A DNA stretch of 64,000 nucleotides, from NCBI RefSeq assembly GCF_029623955.1, contig NZ_JARSBP010000002.1:1702859-1766858 (forward strand), given 5' to 3'. Under the pieces are notes generated by a model. It was not told the DNA's origin. It saw nothing but the letters and a program-made list of their open reading frames with translations, and searched no databases. The translations under genes were made by a program, and so were the position numbers. This DNA comes from Mycobacterium sp. 236(2023) (GTDB lineage: Bacteria > Actinomycetota > Actinomycetes > Mycobacteriales > Mycobacteriaceae). This document shows, piece by piece, positions 49,039 through 57,521 of the stretch (position 1 is the first letter of the stretch; every line of letters begins with the position of its first letter).

Positions 49039-49400
49039 CGCTGGTCGGTCGGGGTGGGGTAGCCCTCGCCCTCGAACACGTGGCCCAGGTGGCTGTGGCA
49101 GTTCGCGCACACGACCTCGACGCGGCGCATACCCATCGAATCGTCGGTCCGCAGGATCACCGCGTCTGAGTCGGCTGGGTCGAAGAAAGACGGCCAGCCG
49201 CAATGGGATTCGAACTTCTCGGTGCTGCGGAACAGTTCGGCCCCGCAGGCGCGGCACTGGTAGACGCCTTCGGTCTTGGTGTCGGTGTACTCGCCGGTGA
49301 AGGGCCGCTCGGTACCGGCTTGGCGCAGCACCGCGAACTCCTGCGGGCTGAGCCGTTCACGCCACTGATCGTCGCTGAGCACCAGCTTGGGAGCTGTCAT
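48990..49400 (-). CDS. msrB: Peptide-methionine (R)-S-oxide reductase MsrB
   Basis: 136 residues. Four zinc cysteines (YQCRACGAEL and VVCANCHSHLG), the SHCGWPSFFDP core and the catalytic Cys in RYCINSISLRL are all present. It reduces methionine-R-sulfoxide in proteins via thioredoxin. ATG 49400. The 3' end lies antisense inside the 3' end of the GGDEF/EAL gene. Directly downstream of aftC on the same strand (9-base gap), probably in an operon; counterpart of Rv2674. Confidence 0.95.
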   Translation of the reverse strand: MTAPKLVLSDDQWRERLSPQEFAVLRQAGTERPFTGEYTDTKTEGVYQCRACGAELFRSTEKFESHCGWPSFFDPADSDAVILRTDDSMGMRRVEVVCANCHSHLGHVFEGEGYPTPTDQRYCINSISLRLVPSEA

Positions 49401-49409
49401 GGTGTCAGG

Positions 49410-50684
49410 CTACTCGGCCTGCCTCGCGGTGGGCGTGAGCTCCTTCATCCACGGCGGATCGATGCCCTCGTCGAGGCGGCCGTCCTGCTTCGCGTCGAGG
49501 TAACGGAACAGGAGTACGGAGAAGATCACGATGATCAGCAGCGACCAGCCGTAGGTGATCCTCAGGTACTCCAGGGCCCGGCCGGTCGAAGGGATCTGCC
49601 ACAGCAGCCATTTGTCCATCGTCAGGAACCCGTAGGCGGCCAGCCAAGCCACCCAGCTGCGGATCACCGAGTTGGGCAGCACGACCGTCATCAGGAACGG
49701 GAACAGCACGATCGAGTAGTAACCCTGTCCCAGCGACAGCGCCAGCCAGGATGTCGTGAGCACGACTCCGGAGGACGTCAGCATCCAGAAGAACGGGTCG
49801 CGGGTGCGGTAGTACCGGTACAGCAGCCACAGCGCGATCACCCCGAGGACCACGAAGGCGAAGCGCAGGAACAGGATCAGCCACATCGGCAGCCCGTAGT
49901 ACAGGCCGTTGCCGAGCACCGAGCTGTTGAAGTAGTCGCGGGTGGAGAAGATGTAGGGCACCGTGCGGGTGACGAAGTTCATCGGGTCGCTGATCAGCGG
50001 CCAGGCGGCGGCGTTGAATGCGACCGGCACCAGGAACGCCGTCACCAGGCAGCGCCACTGCCGGTTCAGCAGCGGCAGCAGCAGCAGCGGGGCCAGCAGC
50101 GGTTTGACCACGAGTGTCAGCCCGATGCTGACGCCCGCCCACCATTCGTGGTTGCGGTTTCCGTCCAGCAGCCAGCGCAGGAACAACACTTCGAGCAGCA
50201 GGATGACGCCGTTGATGTTGCCGAAAACCAGTGTGTTGGTGACGCTCTCGGTGCTGAACATCGCCAGCAGCAGGGCGGGTGCGGCGACGGAGGAGAGCGT
50301 GTAGTTGAACAGCCGCAGCAGAAAATAGCCGGCGAGGATGATGGCCAGCGAGTTGAAGAAGATGAACCAGTTCCGCGACGCGACCTCGGGGAGGTAGCCG
50401 AACGGAGCGATGATCAGCGTGCCGCCCGGCGGATACAGGTAGTGCGGGTCGACGTAGTTGAAGTGCTCGTTGTAGATGTCCCAGCCGAACTTGAAGTTGA
50501 TGACGGCGCGGTAGACGGGCGCGAAGTCGTCGGTGATGTAGCGGTTGAAGACGAGCACATAGCTGCGGTGAATGACCGCCATGATGGCCAGCGGCCACAG
50601 CACCGAGCGCAGCACTTGAGCTGCGGTGGGAGGTGACGTGCGAGGCCGGAAGGCGGTCAGTACAAGATCGCGCACGCCCCGCAC
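49410..50684 (-). CDS. aftC: AftC alpha-(1,3)-arabinofuranosyltransferase
   Basis: 424 residues with about ten transmembrane helices of the GT-C type (GT87). The acidic pair in the first external loop, FNRYITDDFAPVYRAV, is the presumed catalytic motif. M. tuberculosis AftC (Rv2673) adds alpha-1,3 branches to arabinan of arabinogalactan and lipoarabinomannan using decaprenyl-phosphoarabinose. GTG 50684 is chosen with a TGAGG site; a GTG three codons in is possible. The msrB gene follows 9 bases downstream. Confidence 0.9.
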   Translation of the reverse strand: MRGVRDLVLTAFRPRTSPPTAAQVLRSVLWPLAIMAVIHRSYVLVFNRYITDDFAPVYRAVINFKFGWDIYNEHFNYVDPHYLYPPGGTLIIAPFGYLPEVASRNWFIFFNSLAIILAGYFLLRLFNYTLSSVAAPALLLAMFSTESVTNTLVFGNINGVILLLEVLFLRWLLDGNRNHEWWAGVSIGLTLVVKPLLAPLLLLPLLNRQWRCLVTAFLVPVAFNAAAWPLISDPMNFVTRTVPYIFSTRDYFNSSVLGNGLYYGLPMWLILFLRFAFVVLGVIALWLLYRYYRTRDPFFWMLTSSGVVLTTSWLALSLGQGYYSIVLFPFLMTVVLPNSVIRSWVAWLAAYGFLTMDKWLLWQIPSTGRALEYLRITYGWSLLIIVIFSVLLFRYLDAKQDGRLDEGIDPPWMKELTPTARQAE

Positions 50685-50710
50685 CGTACCTCAGGGGTCC
50701 AGAAATACTG

Positions 50711-52258
50711 TCAGGCCGGGCAGTACGTGTCGGTGGACGGCAGCTCGCCGGAGGCCAGGTAATCGATGACCGGGGGCAGCGCGCAGGACGAGTAGATGAC
50801 CGCGCCGTGCCCGATGCCCTGCCACATCACTCGCCGGTTCGACGAGCCCGCGTTGATGGCGGTGGCGGCGACGGCGGCCACGCCTTCGTTGCCGACGATC
50901 GGGTCGTTGGCGACACCGAGCAGCAGCGTCGGGATCTTCAGTTCGGCGGGCTCTTTCGGGGCGGTGCCGCTGGGCCAGTTGAGGCACTTGACCATGTCGA
51001 GGGCGCCGACGGTGCCGAACTGCGGGTACATCTTGCCCCAGGCGACGACGAGTTCGCGGACCCTGTCGGGGGTGGGCCGGTTCAGGGCGTCGCTGCAGGT
51101 GTTGACGAATTGGCCGTCGGTTTGGCGCAGCGTCTCGGCCTGGTTGATGAGGTTGTTGAGCCGGTTGGTGCTGCCGGTGCGGGCGTCGGCGATGGCCAGG
51201 GCCAGCTCGTTGCCGGAGTCGACGCGTCCGCCGCGGGGGAATCCCAGCGCGGTGGAGATGGCGTCGGCGATGGCCGAGACGGATGCGCCGCCCGGTCCGC
51301 GGCCGTCGCGGGCGGCGGCGAACAGGGCGTCGACGGCGCCCTTCGGGTCGGTGCCGAGGGGGCAGTTGGTGGCCAGGCACTGGGTGGCCCACGCGTCGAG
51401 GGCGGCCTGCTCGCCTTTGACGCGCTGCTCGGTGGCGGCTTCGGCGGAGACTGCCAGCGGCAGCGGCGAATCGAGCACCAGGCGCGCCACCTTGTTGGGG
51501 TGCGATCCGGCGTAGGCGAGCGCGATCTGGGCGCCGTTTCCGACGCCGAGGATGGCCAGCGCGGGGACGTCCCAGGTGGTGCGCAGCCGTTCGATGTCTT
51601 CGGCGGCGTGGGCGTTGTCGTAGGCCGAGTCGCCGGGGGCGATGGTGTCGGTGCAGCTGGTGGTGGCTGTCATGGTGACCGCGCCGAGGTTGGCGACGGG
51701 GTCGTCGCCGGACTGGAACTGTGCTTGTTCGAACATTTCCTGCCGGTCGAACAGGTCGCGGCAGTCCAGCGCGCCTGACATGCCGATGCCGCGGCGGTCC
51801 ACCGACACGATCGGGTTGGTCTTGAGCACGTCGGCGCCGGCGCGGGACAGCCACACGGGCAGCTGCACCGATGACGGCAGGTCCGATCCGGTGGTCATGA
51901 CGAGCGGACCGGCGTCGGCGGGGGTCTGGACGGACGTCGCGCGGACCACGCCGATGCTGACGGTGCCGGTGGCGCCGTTGATGGGGTCGAGGTCGGCGTC
52001 GTAGCTGGCGCAGTCGAGCTTGACGCCGGGCAGCGCCTGGACCGAGGCCGAGGCGAACACCCGTGATGTGCAGTCGCGCCACGAGAGGTCGTTCTTCGGG
52101 GCTTCGATGGCGGGCGGGCCGGGGGGCTGGTCGGAGGACTGCGGGGCGCCCTGGGGGCCGGCCCCGGAGTCGGTGGCGTAGCGCGGGTTGGCGGCCAATC
52201 CGGGTGAGCAAGCCGCCAGTACCAGCGACAGCACGACAGCCAGGACCACTCGACGCAT
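50711..52258 (-). CDS. Lipoprotein alpha/beta-hydrolase (TAP-like) lacking the nucleophile serine
   Basis: 515 residues. Signal VVLAVVLSLVLAAC ends in a lipobox. The sequence has the layout of mycobacterial exported TAP-like peptidases/hydrolases: oxyanion region VDRRGIGMSGALDC, a large helical cap, a TAP C-terminal domain with LLGVANDPIVG (acid) and GIGHGAV (His). At the nucleophile elbow however the segment is ILGVGNGAQIALAY: G238-V-G240-N-G242, so the serine is replaced by Gly. Either it is a pseudo-enzyme or uses another residue. ATG 52258; a GTG 9 codons upstream is possible. Counterpart of Rv2672. Confidence 0.8.
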   Translation of the reverse strand: MRRVVLAVVLSLVLAACSPGLAANPRYATDSGAGPQGAPQSSDQPPGPPAIEAPKNDLSWRDCTSRVFASASVQALPGVKLDCASYDADLDPINGATGTVSIGVVRATSVQTPADAGPLVMTTGSDLPSSVQLPVWLSRAGADVLKTNPIVSVDRRGIGMSGALDCRDLFDRQEMFEQAQFQSGDDPVANLGAVTMTATTSCTDTIAPGDSAYDNAHAAEDIERLRTTWDVPALAILGVGNGAQIALAYAGSHPNKVARLVLDSPLPLAVSAEAATEQRVKGEQAALDAWATQCLATNCPLGTDPKGAVDALFAAARDGRGPGGASVSAIADAISTALGFPRGGRVDSGNELALAIADARTGSTNRLNNLINQAETLRQTDGQFVNTCSDALNRPTPDRVRELVVAWGKMYPQFGTVGALDMVKCLNWPSGTAPKEPAELKIPTLLLGVANDPIVGNEGVAAVAATAINAGSSNRRVMWQGIGHGAVIYSSCALPPVIDYLASGELPSTDTYCPA

Positions 52259-52281
52259 GGGCACCACAGTACTGATGGGCT

Positions 52282-53079
52282 TCACGGGGTCGTGGCGCCG
52301 CGCGCCGCACGGTCGCGGATGTAGCGCAGGTAGAGATAGCCCTGGTCGTCGGTGAGGGCGTGGCGCAGTTGCAGGCCGTGGTGGACTTCGCCGGACCCGG
52401 TGACGATGCGGCCGGGTTCTCCGCCGAGCAGGACGGGCGCCACGGTCATGCAGAGCTCGTCGAGCACATCGGCCGCGGTGAACATGCCGAGGATTCCGGG
52501 TCCGCCTTCGGTGAGGACGCGCAGAAGGCCGCGTTCGGCGAGGAGGTCGAGCGCCACGTGGAGGTCCACGGAGTCGGATTGCGATCCGGATGCGGCGAGC
52601 ACCTCGGCCAGCGAGCCCAGGCGGTGCCGGGTGTCGTCGGCCGCGTCGGCGGACGTCAGGATCAGCGGGGCAACCTCGGTGCGGTGGAAGAGTTTGGCGT
52701 CGTTGTCGATGTGGCCGGAGCGGGTGAGGACGGCGATCGGCGGGACCTCGGCCTGGCCGCGGCGCTGTCGGGCCATGCGCTCGGCGGCGCCGAATTGGAC
52801 GCCGGAGTAATTCTCGACCCGCGCGGTGGAGGCCCCGACGACGACCACGTCGGCGAGCTCGCGCAGGGCGTCGAAGACCGCGCGGTCGCCCTCTGCCCCG
52901 AGTTCGCCGGATTTTCCGCTGCTCGTCGCGCCGCCGTCGACGGAGGCGATCATGTTGCCGCGGACCCAGCAAGTCTGCAGGCCTTCGGGGTAGTCGTAGT
53001 GCTCTGCGAGGGCCTGCGCCCCGACCTGGCCGGTTCGACCCAAGAGTGTGAACTGCGTCCCGTCACCGTCTCCGGACAT
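52282..53079 (-). CDS. ribD: RibD-like NADPH reductase (Rv2671/DHFR-surrogate type)
   Basis: 265 residues of the RibD C-terminal/dihydrofolate-reductase fold without the deaminase half: NMIASVDGGATSSGKSGEL, VVVGASTARVENYSG and VLTEGGPGILGMF are the NADPH-contact motifs. M. tuberculosis Rv2671 is reported to reduce dihydrofolate weakly and to confer p-aminosalicylate resistance when overproduced. A riboflavin-pathway role is therefore uncertain. ATG 53079 chosen; a GTG four codons earlier is possible. Lies divergent to the ZapE-like gene with 34 bases between starts. Confidence 0.83.
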   Translation of the reverse strand: MSGDGDGTQFTLLGRTGQVGAQALAEHYDYPEGLQTCWVRGNMIASVDGGATSSGKSGELGAEGDRAVFDALRELADVVVVGASTARVENYSGVQFGAAERMARQRRGQAEVPPIAVLTRSGHIDNDAKLFHRTEVAPLILTSADAADDTRHRLGSLAEVLAASGSQSDSVDLHVALDLLAERGLLRVLTEGGPGILGMFTAADVLDELCMTVAPVLLGGEPGRIVTGSGEVHHGLQLRHALTDDQGYLYLRYIRDRAARGATTP

Positions 53080-53113
53080 ACGGGAAATCACAACACGCCG
53101 CTATGGTGCCTGC

Positions 53114-54151
53114 ATGCACGGGTCCAGCGATGTCGAGCACCTCGTCGATCGGCATCCCACGGTCACGCCGGAACGACTGATCGCTCAGCTGATCCCGCCG
53201 CCCACGTTTGCCGATGTCAGCTTCCACTCCTACCGGCCGGATCCGGGGGAGCCGTCGCAGGCGGCGGCCGTGGAGACGTGCCGCACGTTCACCGAGCAGG
53301 CGGTGGCGCGCCGGGCGGGTAAGAAGAAGATGTTCGGCAAGCGCGAGGTGCTGCCCGGCGTGGGCGTGTATCTCGACGGCGGCTTCGGTGTCGGCAAGAC
53401 TCACCTGTTGGCGTCGTCGTATTACGCGGTACCCGGACCGAAAGCGTTCGCGACGTTCGGCGAGCTGACTCAGCTGGCCGGGGTGTTCGGGTTCCTGGAG
53501 TGCATCGAGCTGCTGTCGGAGTACGTGCTGGTGTGCATCGACGAGTTCGAGCTCGACGATCCCGGCAACACCACGCTGATCTCGCGGCTGCTGTCGGCGC
53601 TCGTGGAGCGCGGGGTGTCGGTGGCGGCGACGTCGAATACGCTGCCCGAGCAGCTGGGTGAGGGGCGTTTCGCGGCCCAGGACTTTCTGCGCGAGATCAA
53701 CACGCTGGCAGCGATGTTCACGACAGTGCGCATCGAGGGTCCTGACTATCGGCAGCGCGATCTGCCGCCCGCGCCGACACCGCCGAGCGACGCCGAGGTG
53801 ACCGGCTGGGCGGGGGAGGTCAGCGGCGCGACGCTCGACGACTTCGACGCGTTGTGCGCGCATCTGGGGAAGATGCATCCGTCGCGCTATCTGACGTTGA
53901 TCGAGGGGGTGACGCACGTGTTCATCACCGGCGTACACCCGCTCGACGACCAGAACGTCGCACTGCGGCTGGTGTCGCTGACCGACCGGCTGTACGACGC
54001 GGGCATCCCGGTGGTGGCGTCGGGAGCCAAGCTCGACACCGTGTTCAGCGAGGAGATGCTGGCCGGCGGGTTCCGCAAGAAGTATCTGCGGGCGACGTCG
54101 CGTCTGTTGGCGCTGACGGCGGCGGGTCAGGCCGGGCGCACCATCACGTAG
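53114..54151 (+). CDS. zapE: AFG1/ZapE-family ATPase
   Basis: 345 residues of the AFG1-like AAA fold. Walker A is GGFGVGKTHLLAS, Walker B VLVCIDEFELDDPG, sensor region AATSNTLPEQLGEGRF, and the arginine-rich C-terminal DEVSLTDRLYDAG-like region is typical. ZapE in E. coli promotes Z-ring constriction; mycobacterial homologue Rv2670c has not been characterised by me. ATG 53114 fits the homologous start. Its 3' end overlaps the convergent GNAT gene by 25 bases. Confidence 0.86.
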   Translation: MHGSSDVEHLVDRHPTVTPERLIAQLIPPPTFADVSFHSYRPDPGEPSQAAAVETCRTFTEQAVARRAGKKKMFGKREVLPGVGVYLDGGFGVGKTHLLASSYYAVPGPKAFATFGELTQLAGVFGFLECIELLSEYVLVCIDEFELDDPGNTTLISRLLSALVERGVSVAATSNTLPEQLGEGRFAAQDFLREINTLAAMFTTVRIEGPDYRQRDLPPAPTPPSDAEVTGWAGEVSGATLDDFDALCAHLGKMHPSRYLTLIEGVTHVFITGVHPLDDQNVALRLVSLTDRLYDAGIPVVASGAKLDTVFSEEMLAGGFRKKYLRATSRLLALTAAGQAGRTIT

Positions 54152-54663
54152 TCCTGCTCCCAGTGTCCGCCGAGGCGGAACGTCTTGGTGCCGGCGACGG
54201 TGAAGCCGTGTTTGGCGTAGAAGCGCTGTGCGCGCACGTTGCGCTGGTTGACTCCGAGCCACACGGACGCCGCGCCGAGTGTTCTCGCGTGGTCGAGTGC
54301 CGCGGCCATCAGCGCCGCGGATACGGCGGAGCCGTGTGAATCGGGCAGTACGTACATTTTCGACAGCTCGACGGTGGGCCGCACGGTGACGGCTCCTTCG
54401 ACGTCGGGATCGTCGGGGACTCCGCGAATCATGATGGCGTAGCCGAGGATTCGGGTGTCGTCGACGGCGGTGAGGACGGCGCGGTCGGGGTCAGCGAGGT
54501 AGTCGTCGAACCGCGCGGGGGAGAGGTTTTCGTCGATGAATGCTGCGATGTCGGCGGGACCGACCGACGGTGGGCAGGCCAGCGGGAAGGTGAGCGCTGC
54601 GACTTCGGCGAGTTCGGCGATCTGTGGCGGGCTGGCCGGGACGACTCTCAGGCCACGTTCCAT
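54127..54663 (-). CDS. GNAT-family N-acetyltransferase
   Basis: 178 residues. The GNAT acetyl-CoA loop is the region RPTVELSKMYVLPDSHGSAV (motif A; the usual Q/RxxGxG/A is here DSHGSA), followed by AALDHARTLGAASVWLGV and NVRAQRFYAKHGFTVAGT, a classic motif B. Acceptor unknown; possibly a small molecule or a protein N-terminus. ATG 54663 is used; it overlaps the 3' end of the upstream exported-protein gene by 16 bases, hinting at translational coupling. Counterpart of Rv2669. Confidence 0.83.
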   Translation of the reverse strand: MERGLRVVPASPPQIAELAEVAALTFPLACPPSVGPADIAAFIDENLSPARFDDYLADPDRAVLTAVDDTRILGYAIMIRGVPDDPDVEGAVTVRPTVELSKMYVLPDSHGSAVSAALMAAALDHARTLGAASVWLGVNQRNVRAQRFYAKHGFTVAGTKTFRLGGHWEQDYVMVRPA

Positions 54664-55151
54664 TGGGCCAGGCGGAGTCCGGTGATCTTGTCGAGGAGCA
54701 CGACGTTGGAGACGAGGTCGCGGTAGCAGTCCCACCAGACGCCACCGGTGAACGTCTGGCCGGGCACCGCGGTCTGCATCATGCGCTGCAGCGCATCGGG
54801 GGAGTCGCTGTTGCGGGGTTCGTAGGCGTCGGCGGTCGGTGTGACACCGCGGAATTGGAAGGTGATGGCCATCGCGTAGGGGGTGGGCGTCTTGACCGGT
54901 GTGATGGTCACGTCGGCGCGAAACACCTGGTAGCGCGGCGCTCGCGGCGGATACCCGAACCCCGGTGGTGGGGGCGACGGCACGATGTTGTTGACCGACA
55001 CGTCGGCGACGAGGCCTTTGAACTCGACCCGCAGGGTGTCGCCGAGCCTGCCGATGGGAATGTCGGCCGCCGTGGCCGGGGCCGCGGTGACTCCGGCGAG
55101 GGTTGCCAGTGTTGCGGTCAGAAGTGCGAGCCAGCGACGCATGCTTGGCAT
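54648..55151 (-). CDS. Exported MPT63-like (DUF1942) protein
   Basis: 167 residues. A strong signal peptide (MRRWLALLTATLATLAGVTAAP, length over 20 given as residues 4-25) is followed by a small immunoglobulin-like beta domain of the DUF1942/MPB63 type with VEFKGLVADVSVNNIVPSP and VWWDCYRDLVSNV. Such proteins are secreted by mycobacteria and recognised by antibodies; function unknown. ATG 55151 has GGAGGTG at a good spacing. Counterpart of Rv2668. Confidence 0.83.
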   Translation of the reverse strand: MPSMRRWLALLTATLATLAGVTAAPATAADIPIGRLGDTLRVEFKGLVADVSVNNIVPSPPPPGFGYPPRAPRYQVFRADVTITPVKTPTPYAMAITFQFRGVTPTADAYEPRNSDSPDALQRMMQTAVPGQTFTGGVWWDCYRDLVSNVVLLDKITGLRLAQWNVA

Positions 55152-55190
55152 GATCGCACACCTCCGGGGGTGGCTGGATGGTCTTGGCTG

Positions 55191-55616
55191 TCAGGGCTGC
55201 CAGGGCCCGACGCCGCCGACCTTGTCGATGCGGATCCGGGTGAGGTATCCGGCGGGTGCGTTCGGCGGCGGGAACCCGGCATCGGGCGCGGCTAGCGTCT
55301 GCGCGAGCTCGGCGAGCACCTCGGGTGCGCCGCCTTCGACGATGCGTGCCGTGCCCTGGATCGCGAGGTACGAGCGCATCACCGCGCCAGGGCCTTCCGG
55401 CGAGACGATGGTGAGCGCGACCCGCGGGTCGCGGCGCACGTTACGCACCTTCTGATGTTCGGAGAGGTGCGCGGCGACGAGCTCGTCGCCGTCGGGCGTC
55501 GACTGCAACGCCACCCACACGACGGACACTTGCGGGCTGCCGTCGGCGTTCAGTGTGACGAGCGTGGCGTCGGCGCCCCTGCCGATGAGTTCCCGGGCGG
55601 CCTCGTTGAGCTTCAT
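55191..55616 (-). CDS. PPOX-class F420/FMN-dependent oxidoreductase
   Basis: 141 residues with the split beta-barrel of the pyridoxamine-phosphate-oxidase-like family: LVTLNADGSPQVSVVWVALQ, VRNVRRDPRVALTIVSPEGP and the C-terminal YLTRIRIDKVGGVGPW. In mycobacteria this subgroup frequently binds coenzyme F420 (for example Rv1155-like enzymes). Substrate unknown. ATG 55616. It lies between the exported-protein gene and ogt, both on the same strand but with 40-base gaps. Confidence 0.83.
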   Translation of the reverse strand: MKLNEAARELIGRGADATLVTLNADGSPQVSVVWVALQSTPDGDELVAAHLSEHQKVRNVRRDPRVALTIVSPEGPGAVMRSYLAIQGTARIVEGGAPEVLAELAQTLAAPDAGFPPPNAPAGYLTRIRIDKVGGVGPWQP

Positions 55617-55652
55617 GGCAGGTTCTACGGCTGCGCACGCGGTTTCATTCCC

Positions 55653-56249
55653 TCACGCGGCCTCCAACGCGAGCAGGGTGGTCTTGGCGGTCGGCCCGCC
55701 CACGTATTGGCCGGTGGTCCCGTCCGAGCGGACGACACGGTGGCAGGGGATGACGACAGGCAACGGATTGTGCGCGCAGGCGGTGCCGACGGCCCGCACA
55801 GCGCGGGGGCTGCCGACGGCGGCCGCGACCTGTGCGTAGCTTTCCCGCTGTCCGTAGCCGATGTCTCGCAGGTGCTCGACGACGCTGCGCCGGAAGCCCT
55901 CGGCGAGGCTCAGGTCGACGGTGACATCAAACCTTGTGCGGCGCTTGGTGAAATATTCGTCGATCTGGCGGGCAACGTCGTCGAGCCGCGACGGTGCGTG
56001 CAGGATGCGGGGGCTGAGGGCGGCCGCGAGCCGGTCCAGCACGGTGTCGTGGCCCTCGATGTCGAAGGCCACCCGGACGAGGCCCGCGGGGGTGGCTACC
56101 AGCAGCAGCGCTCCGACGGGGCTGTCGATCGTGCGGTAGGCGACGTCGAGAAGTCCTGCCGGCTCGGCGGCCGCGGCGAGCCGGTCGTGCAAGCGTTGCA
56201 GGGTGTCGCTCTCGTCGGGTACTGGCGCGTGAAAAGCGATGTCGATCAT
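55653..56249 (-). CDS. ogt: Methylated-DNA-protein-cysteine methyltransferase (Ogt-like)
   Basis: 198 residues. The acceptor-cysteine motif VVIPCHRVVRSDGTTGQY is intact, with RSVVEHLRDIGYGQRESYAQ forming the DNA-binding helix-turn-helix (Arg finger) just before. The N-terminal 75 residues include a Ribonuclease-like domain seen in long Ogt proteins. It repairs O6-methylguanine in one suicide reaction. ATG 56249 overlaps the sigma-factor stop (ATGA), so the two are translationally coupled. This is a notable regulatory pairing for a repair enzyme. Confidence 0.92.
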   Translation of the reverse strand: MIDIAFHAPVPDESDTLQRLHDRLAAAAEPAGLLDVAYRTIDSPVGALLLVATPAGLVRVAFDIEGHDTVLDRLAAALSPRILHAPSRLDDVARQIDEYFTKRRTRFDVTVDLSLAEGFRRSVVEHLRDIGYGQRESYAQVAAAVGSPRAVRAVGTACAHNPLPVVIPCHRVVRSDGTTGQYVGGPTAKTTLLALEAA

Positions 56250-56728
56250 GATGTTTCGTCCTTGCTGTAGTGCGTGCGAAGGTTCTTGATGCCGTCGGCA
56301 GCGGCGCGGCGCGCAGCATCGGGTGAGTTACCGAGAATCGCGGCTATCTCGGTGAAGGGCAGCCCGGCGATGTGGTGGTAGGCCACGGCGTGCCGCTGCT
56401 TGACGGGAAGGCGTTGCAACGCCGCCCACAGATCCGGATCCCGCGCTTGCGGGTCGGCGCGGCGGTCGGCCTGATCGGGGAGCGCAGCGGTGGGGATCGC
56501 GCGCCGCGAGGTAGCTCGTCCGACGTCGAGGGCGCGCCGATGGGCGATCGTCACAAGCCACGCTTCGACGTTGGCGTCCGCCGGCAACTCGGGGTAGGCC
56601 TTCAGCGCCGACAGGAACGTCTCGGACCACGCGTCCTCGGCGTCGTCGGGTCCGACGACCGCGCGGCAGACCCGCAGCACCGTCGCGCCGTAGTGGGCCA
56701 CTACCTCTTCGAACGGTCGCACCTTCAC
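56246..56728 (-). CDS. ECF-type RNA polymerase sigma factor
   Basis: 160 residues. Region 2 (about 1-75) reads FEEVVAHYGATVLRVCRAVV with DAEDAWSETFLSALKAYPEL (the -10-binding helix) and VEAWLVTIAHRRALDVGRAT. Region 4 (about 95-155) reads LQRLPVKQRHAVAYHHIAGL then PFTEIAAILGNSPDAARRAA, a typical helix-turn-helix. No anti-sigma gene is visible beside it. GTG 56728 is chosen by the start of region 2. The stop overlaps the ogt start by four bases, so it probably controls alkylation repair. ECF group not assigned. Confidence 0.87.
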   Translation of the reverse strand: MKVRPFEEVVAHYGATVLRVCRAVVGPDDAEDAWSETFLSALKAYPELPADANVEAWLVTIAHRRALDVGRATSRRAIPTAALPDQADRRADPQARDPDLWAALQRLPVKQRHAVAYHHIAGLPFTEIAAILGNSPDAARRAAADGIKNLRTHYSKDETS

Positions 56729-56763
56729 ATCATGAAGACGTCCGCGGACATCCGGATGTGAGA

Positions 56764-57486
56764 TCAATTCTTCGTGAACGCCTCCAGCGCTGCCACCAGC
56801 TCCCGCTCGAAGCGCTCCCAGTCGATGCCGAGGCCGTGCAGCACGCCGTCGTCGTCCTCTTCTTCGTACAGCGCGAGCAGGATGTGCTCGGTGCCAACGT
56901 AGTTGTGGCCCAACCGAAGTGCCTGCCGAAACGTCAGTTCCAGAGCTTTCTTGGCGCGACTGTCGAACGGGATCAGTGCTGGCACACCCTCGACGCGCGG
57001 CGGCAGCGTGACGTGGTCGCCGACCACCGAGATATCGATTCCCTGGTCCGCAACCAGTTTCGCGGCCAGCCCGGTGGGGTCGTGGAACAGTCCGAGAATC
57101 AGGTGCGCGGGCAGGATCTCGGCATTGCCCGCGGCGTGCGCCTTGTTCTGCGCCTGAACGATGACGTTGCGGGCACGCTCTGTGTAGCGGCTGAATCCGG
57201 CGTTGGGGTCCAGCGCGGCGGTATCGGCCGGCGCCCTCGGAACGAACCGTTTCTGAGCGGCCTGCTTCGTGACACCCATGCATTTGCCGATTTCGGTCCA
57301 GGACGCGCCGGAGCGGCGCGCCTGGTCGACGAAGTGGCCGATGAGGTGATCGGCCACCTCGTCGAGCGACTCGGCCGCCAGGACGGCGTCGGTCAGTTGG
57401 TCGAGCGGCTGGTCGTGGACGCGTTTGATGACCTCGATGAGGTCGTCGAGGCGGACGGGGTAGCTGATCTTCGAGGCGTCGCTCAT
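56764..57486 (-). CDS. clpC2: ClpC2, Clp N-domain protein with DNA-binding N-terminus
   Basis: 240 residues. The N-terminal part (1-90) has a helix-turn-helix-like stretch (SWTEIGKCMGVTKQAAQKRF, residues 62-81). Residues 100-235 are two ClpN repeats (YTERARNVIVQAQNKAHAAG; LELTFRQALRLGHNYVGTEH), like the N-domain of ClpC1, but there is no ATPase domain. M. tuberculosis ClpC2 (Rv2667) has been reported to bind cyclomarin and to act as an autorepressor protecting ClpC1. The start codon ATG lies inside a palindromic operator and follows a promoter directly, so the mRNA is probably leaderless. Ends 36 bases before the sigma factor gene's start, same strand. Confidence 0.9.
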   Translation of the reverse strand: MSDASKISYPVRLDDLIEVIKRVHDQPLDQLTDAVLAAESLDEVADHLIGHFVDQARRSGASWTEIGKCMGVTKQAAQKRFVPRAPADTAALDPNAGFSRYTERARNVIVQAQNKAHAAGNAEILPAHLILGLFHDPTGLAAKLVADQGIDISVVGDHVTLPPRVEGVPALIPFDSRAKKALELTFRQALRLGHNYVGTEHILLALYEEEDDDGVLHGLGIDWERFERELVAALEAFTKN

Positions 57487-57517
57487 GCGTCAACCATAAG
57501 TTGACGCATGAGCGACG
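57477..57517. promoter_or_regulatory. 18-bp-arm palindrome over clpC2 -10/start codon (operator 1)
   Basis: Arms CGTCGCTCATGCGTCAAC (57477-57494) and GTTGACGCATGAGCGACG (57500-57517) are perfect inverted repeats around CATAA. The core CGTCAAC-N5-GTTGACG recurs at operator 2. The left arm contains the clpC2 start codon. A homodimeric repressor could bind each 19-bp core. Confidence 0.8.
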
Positions 57518-57521
57518 TCAA
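57493..57521 (-). promoter_or_regulatory. clpC2 promoter (-35 TTGACG, 17 bp, -10 TATGGT), predicted leaderless
   Basis: On the minus strand TTGACG (57521-57516), a 17-base spacer and TATGGT (57498-57493) precede the ATG by 6 bases, so transcription should start on or next to the A at 57486. The -35 lies in operator 2 and the -10 in operator 1. Confidence 0.7.
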
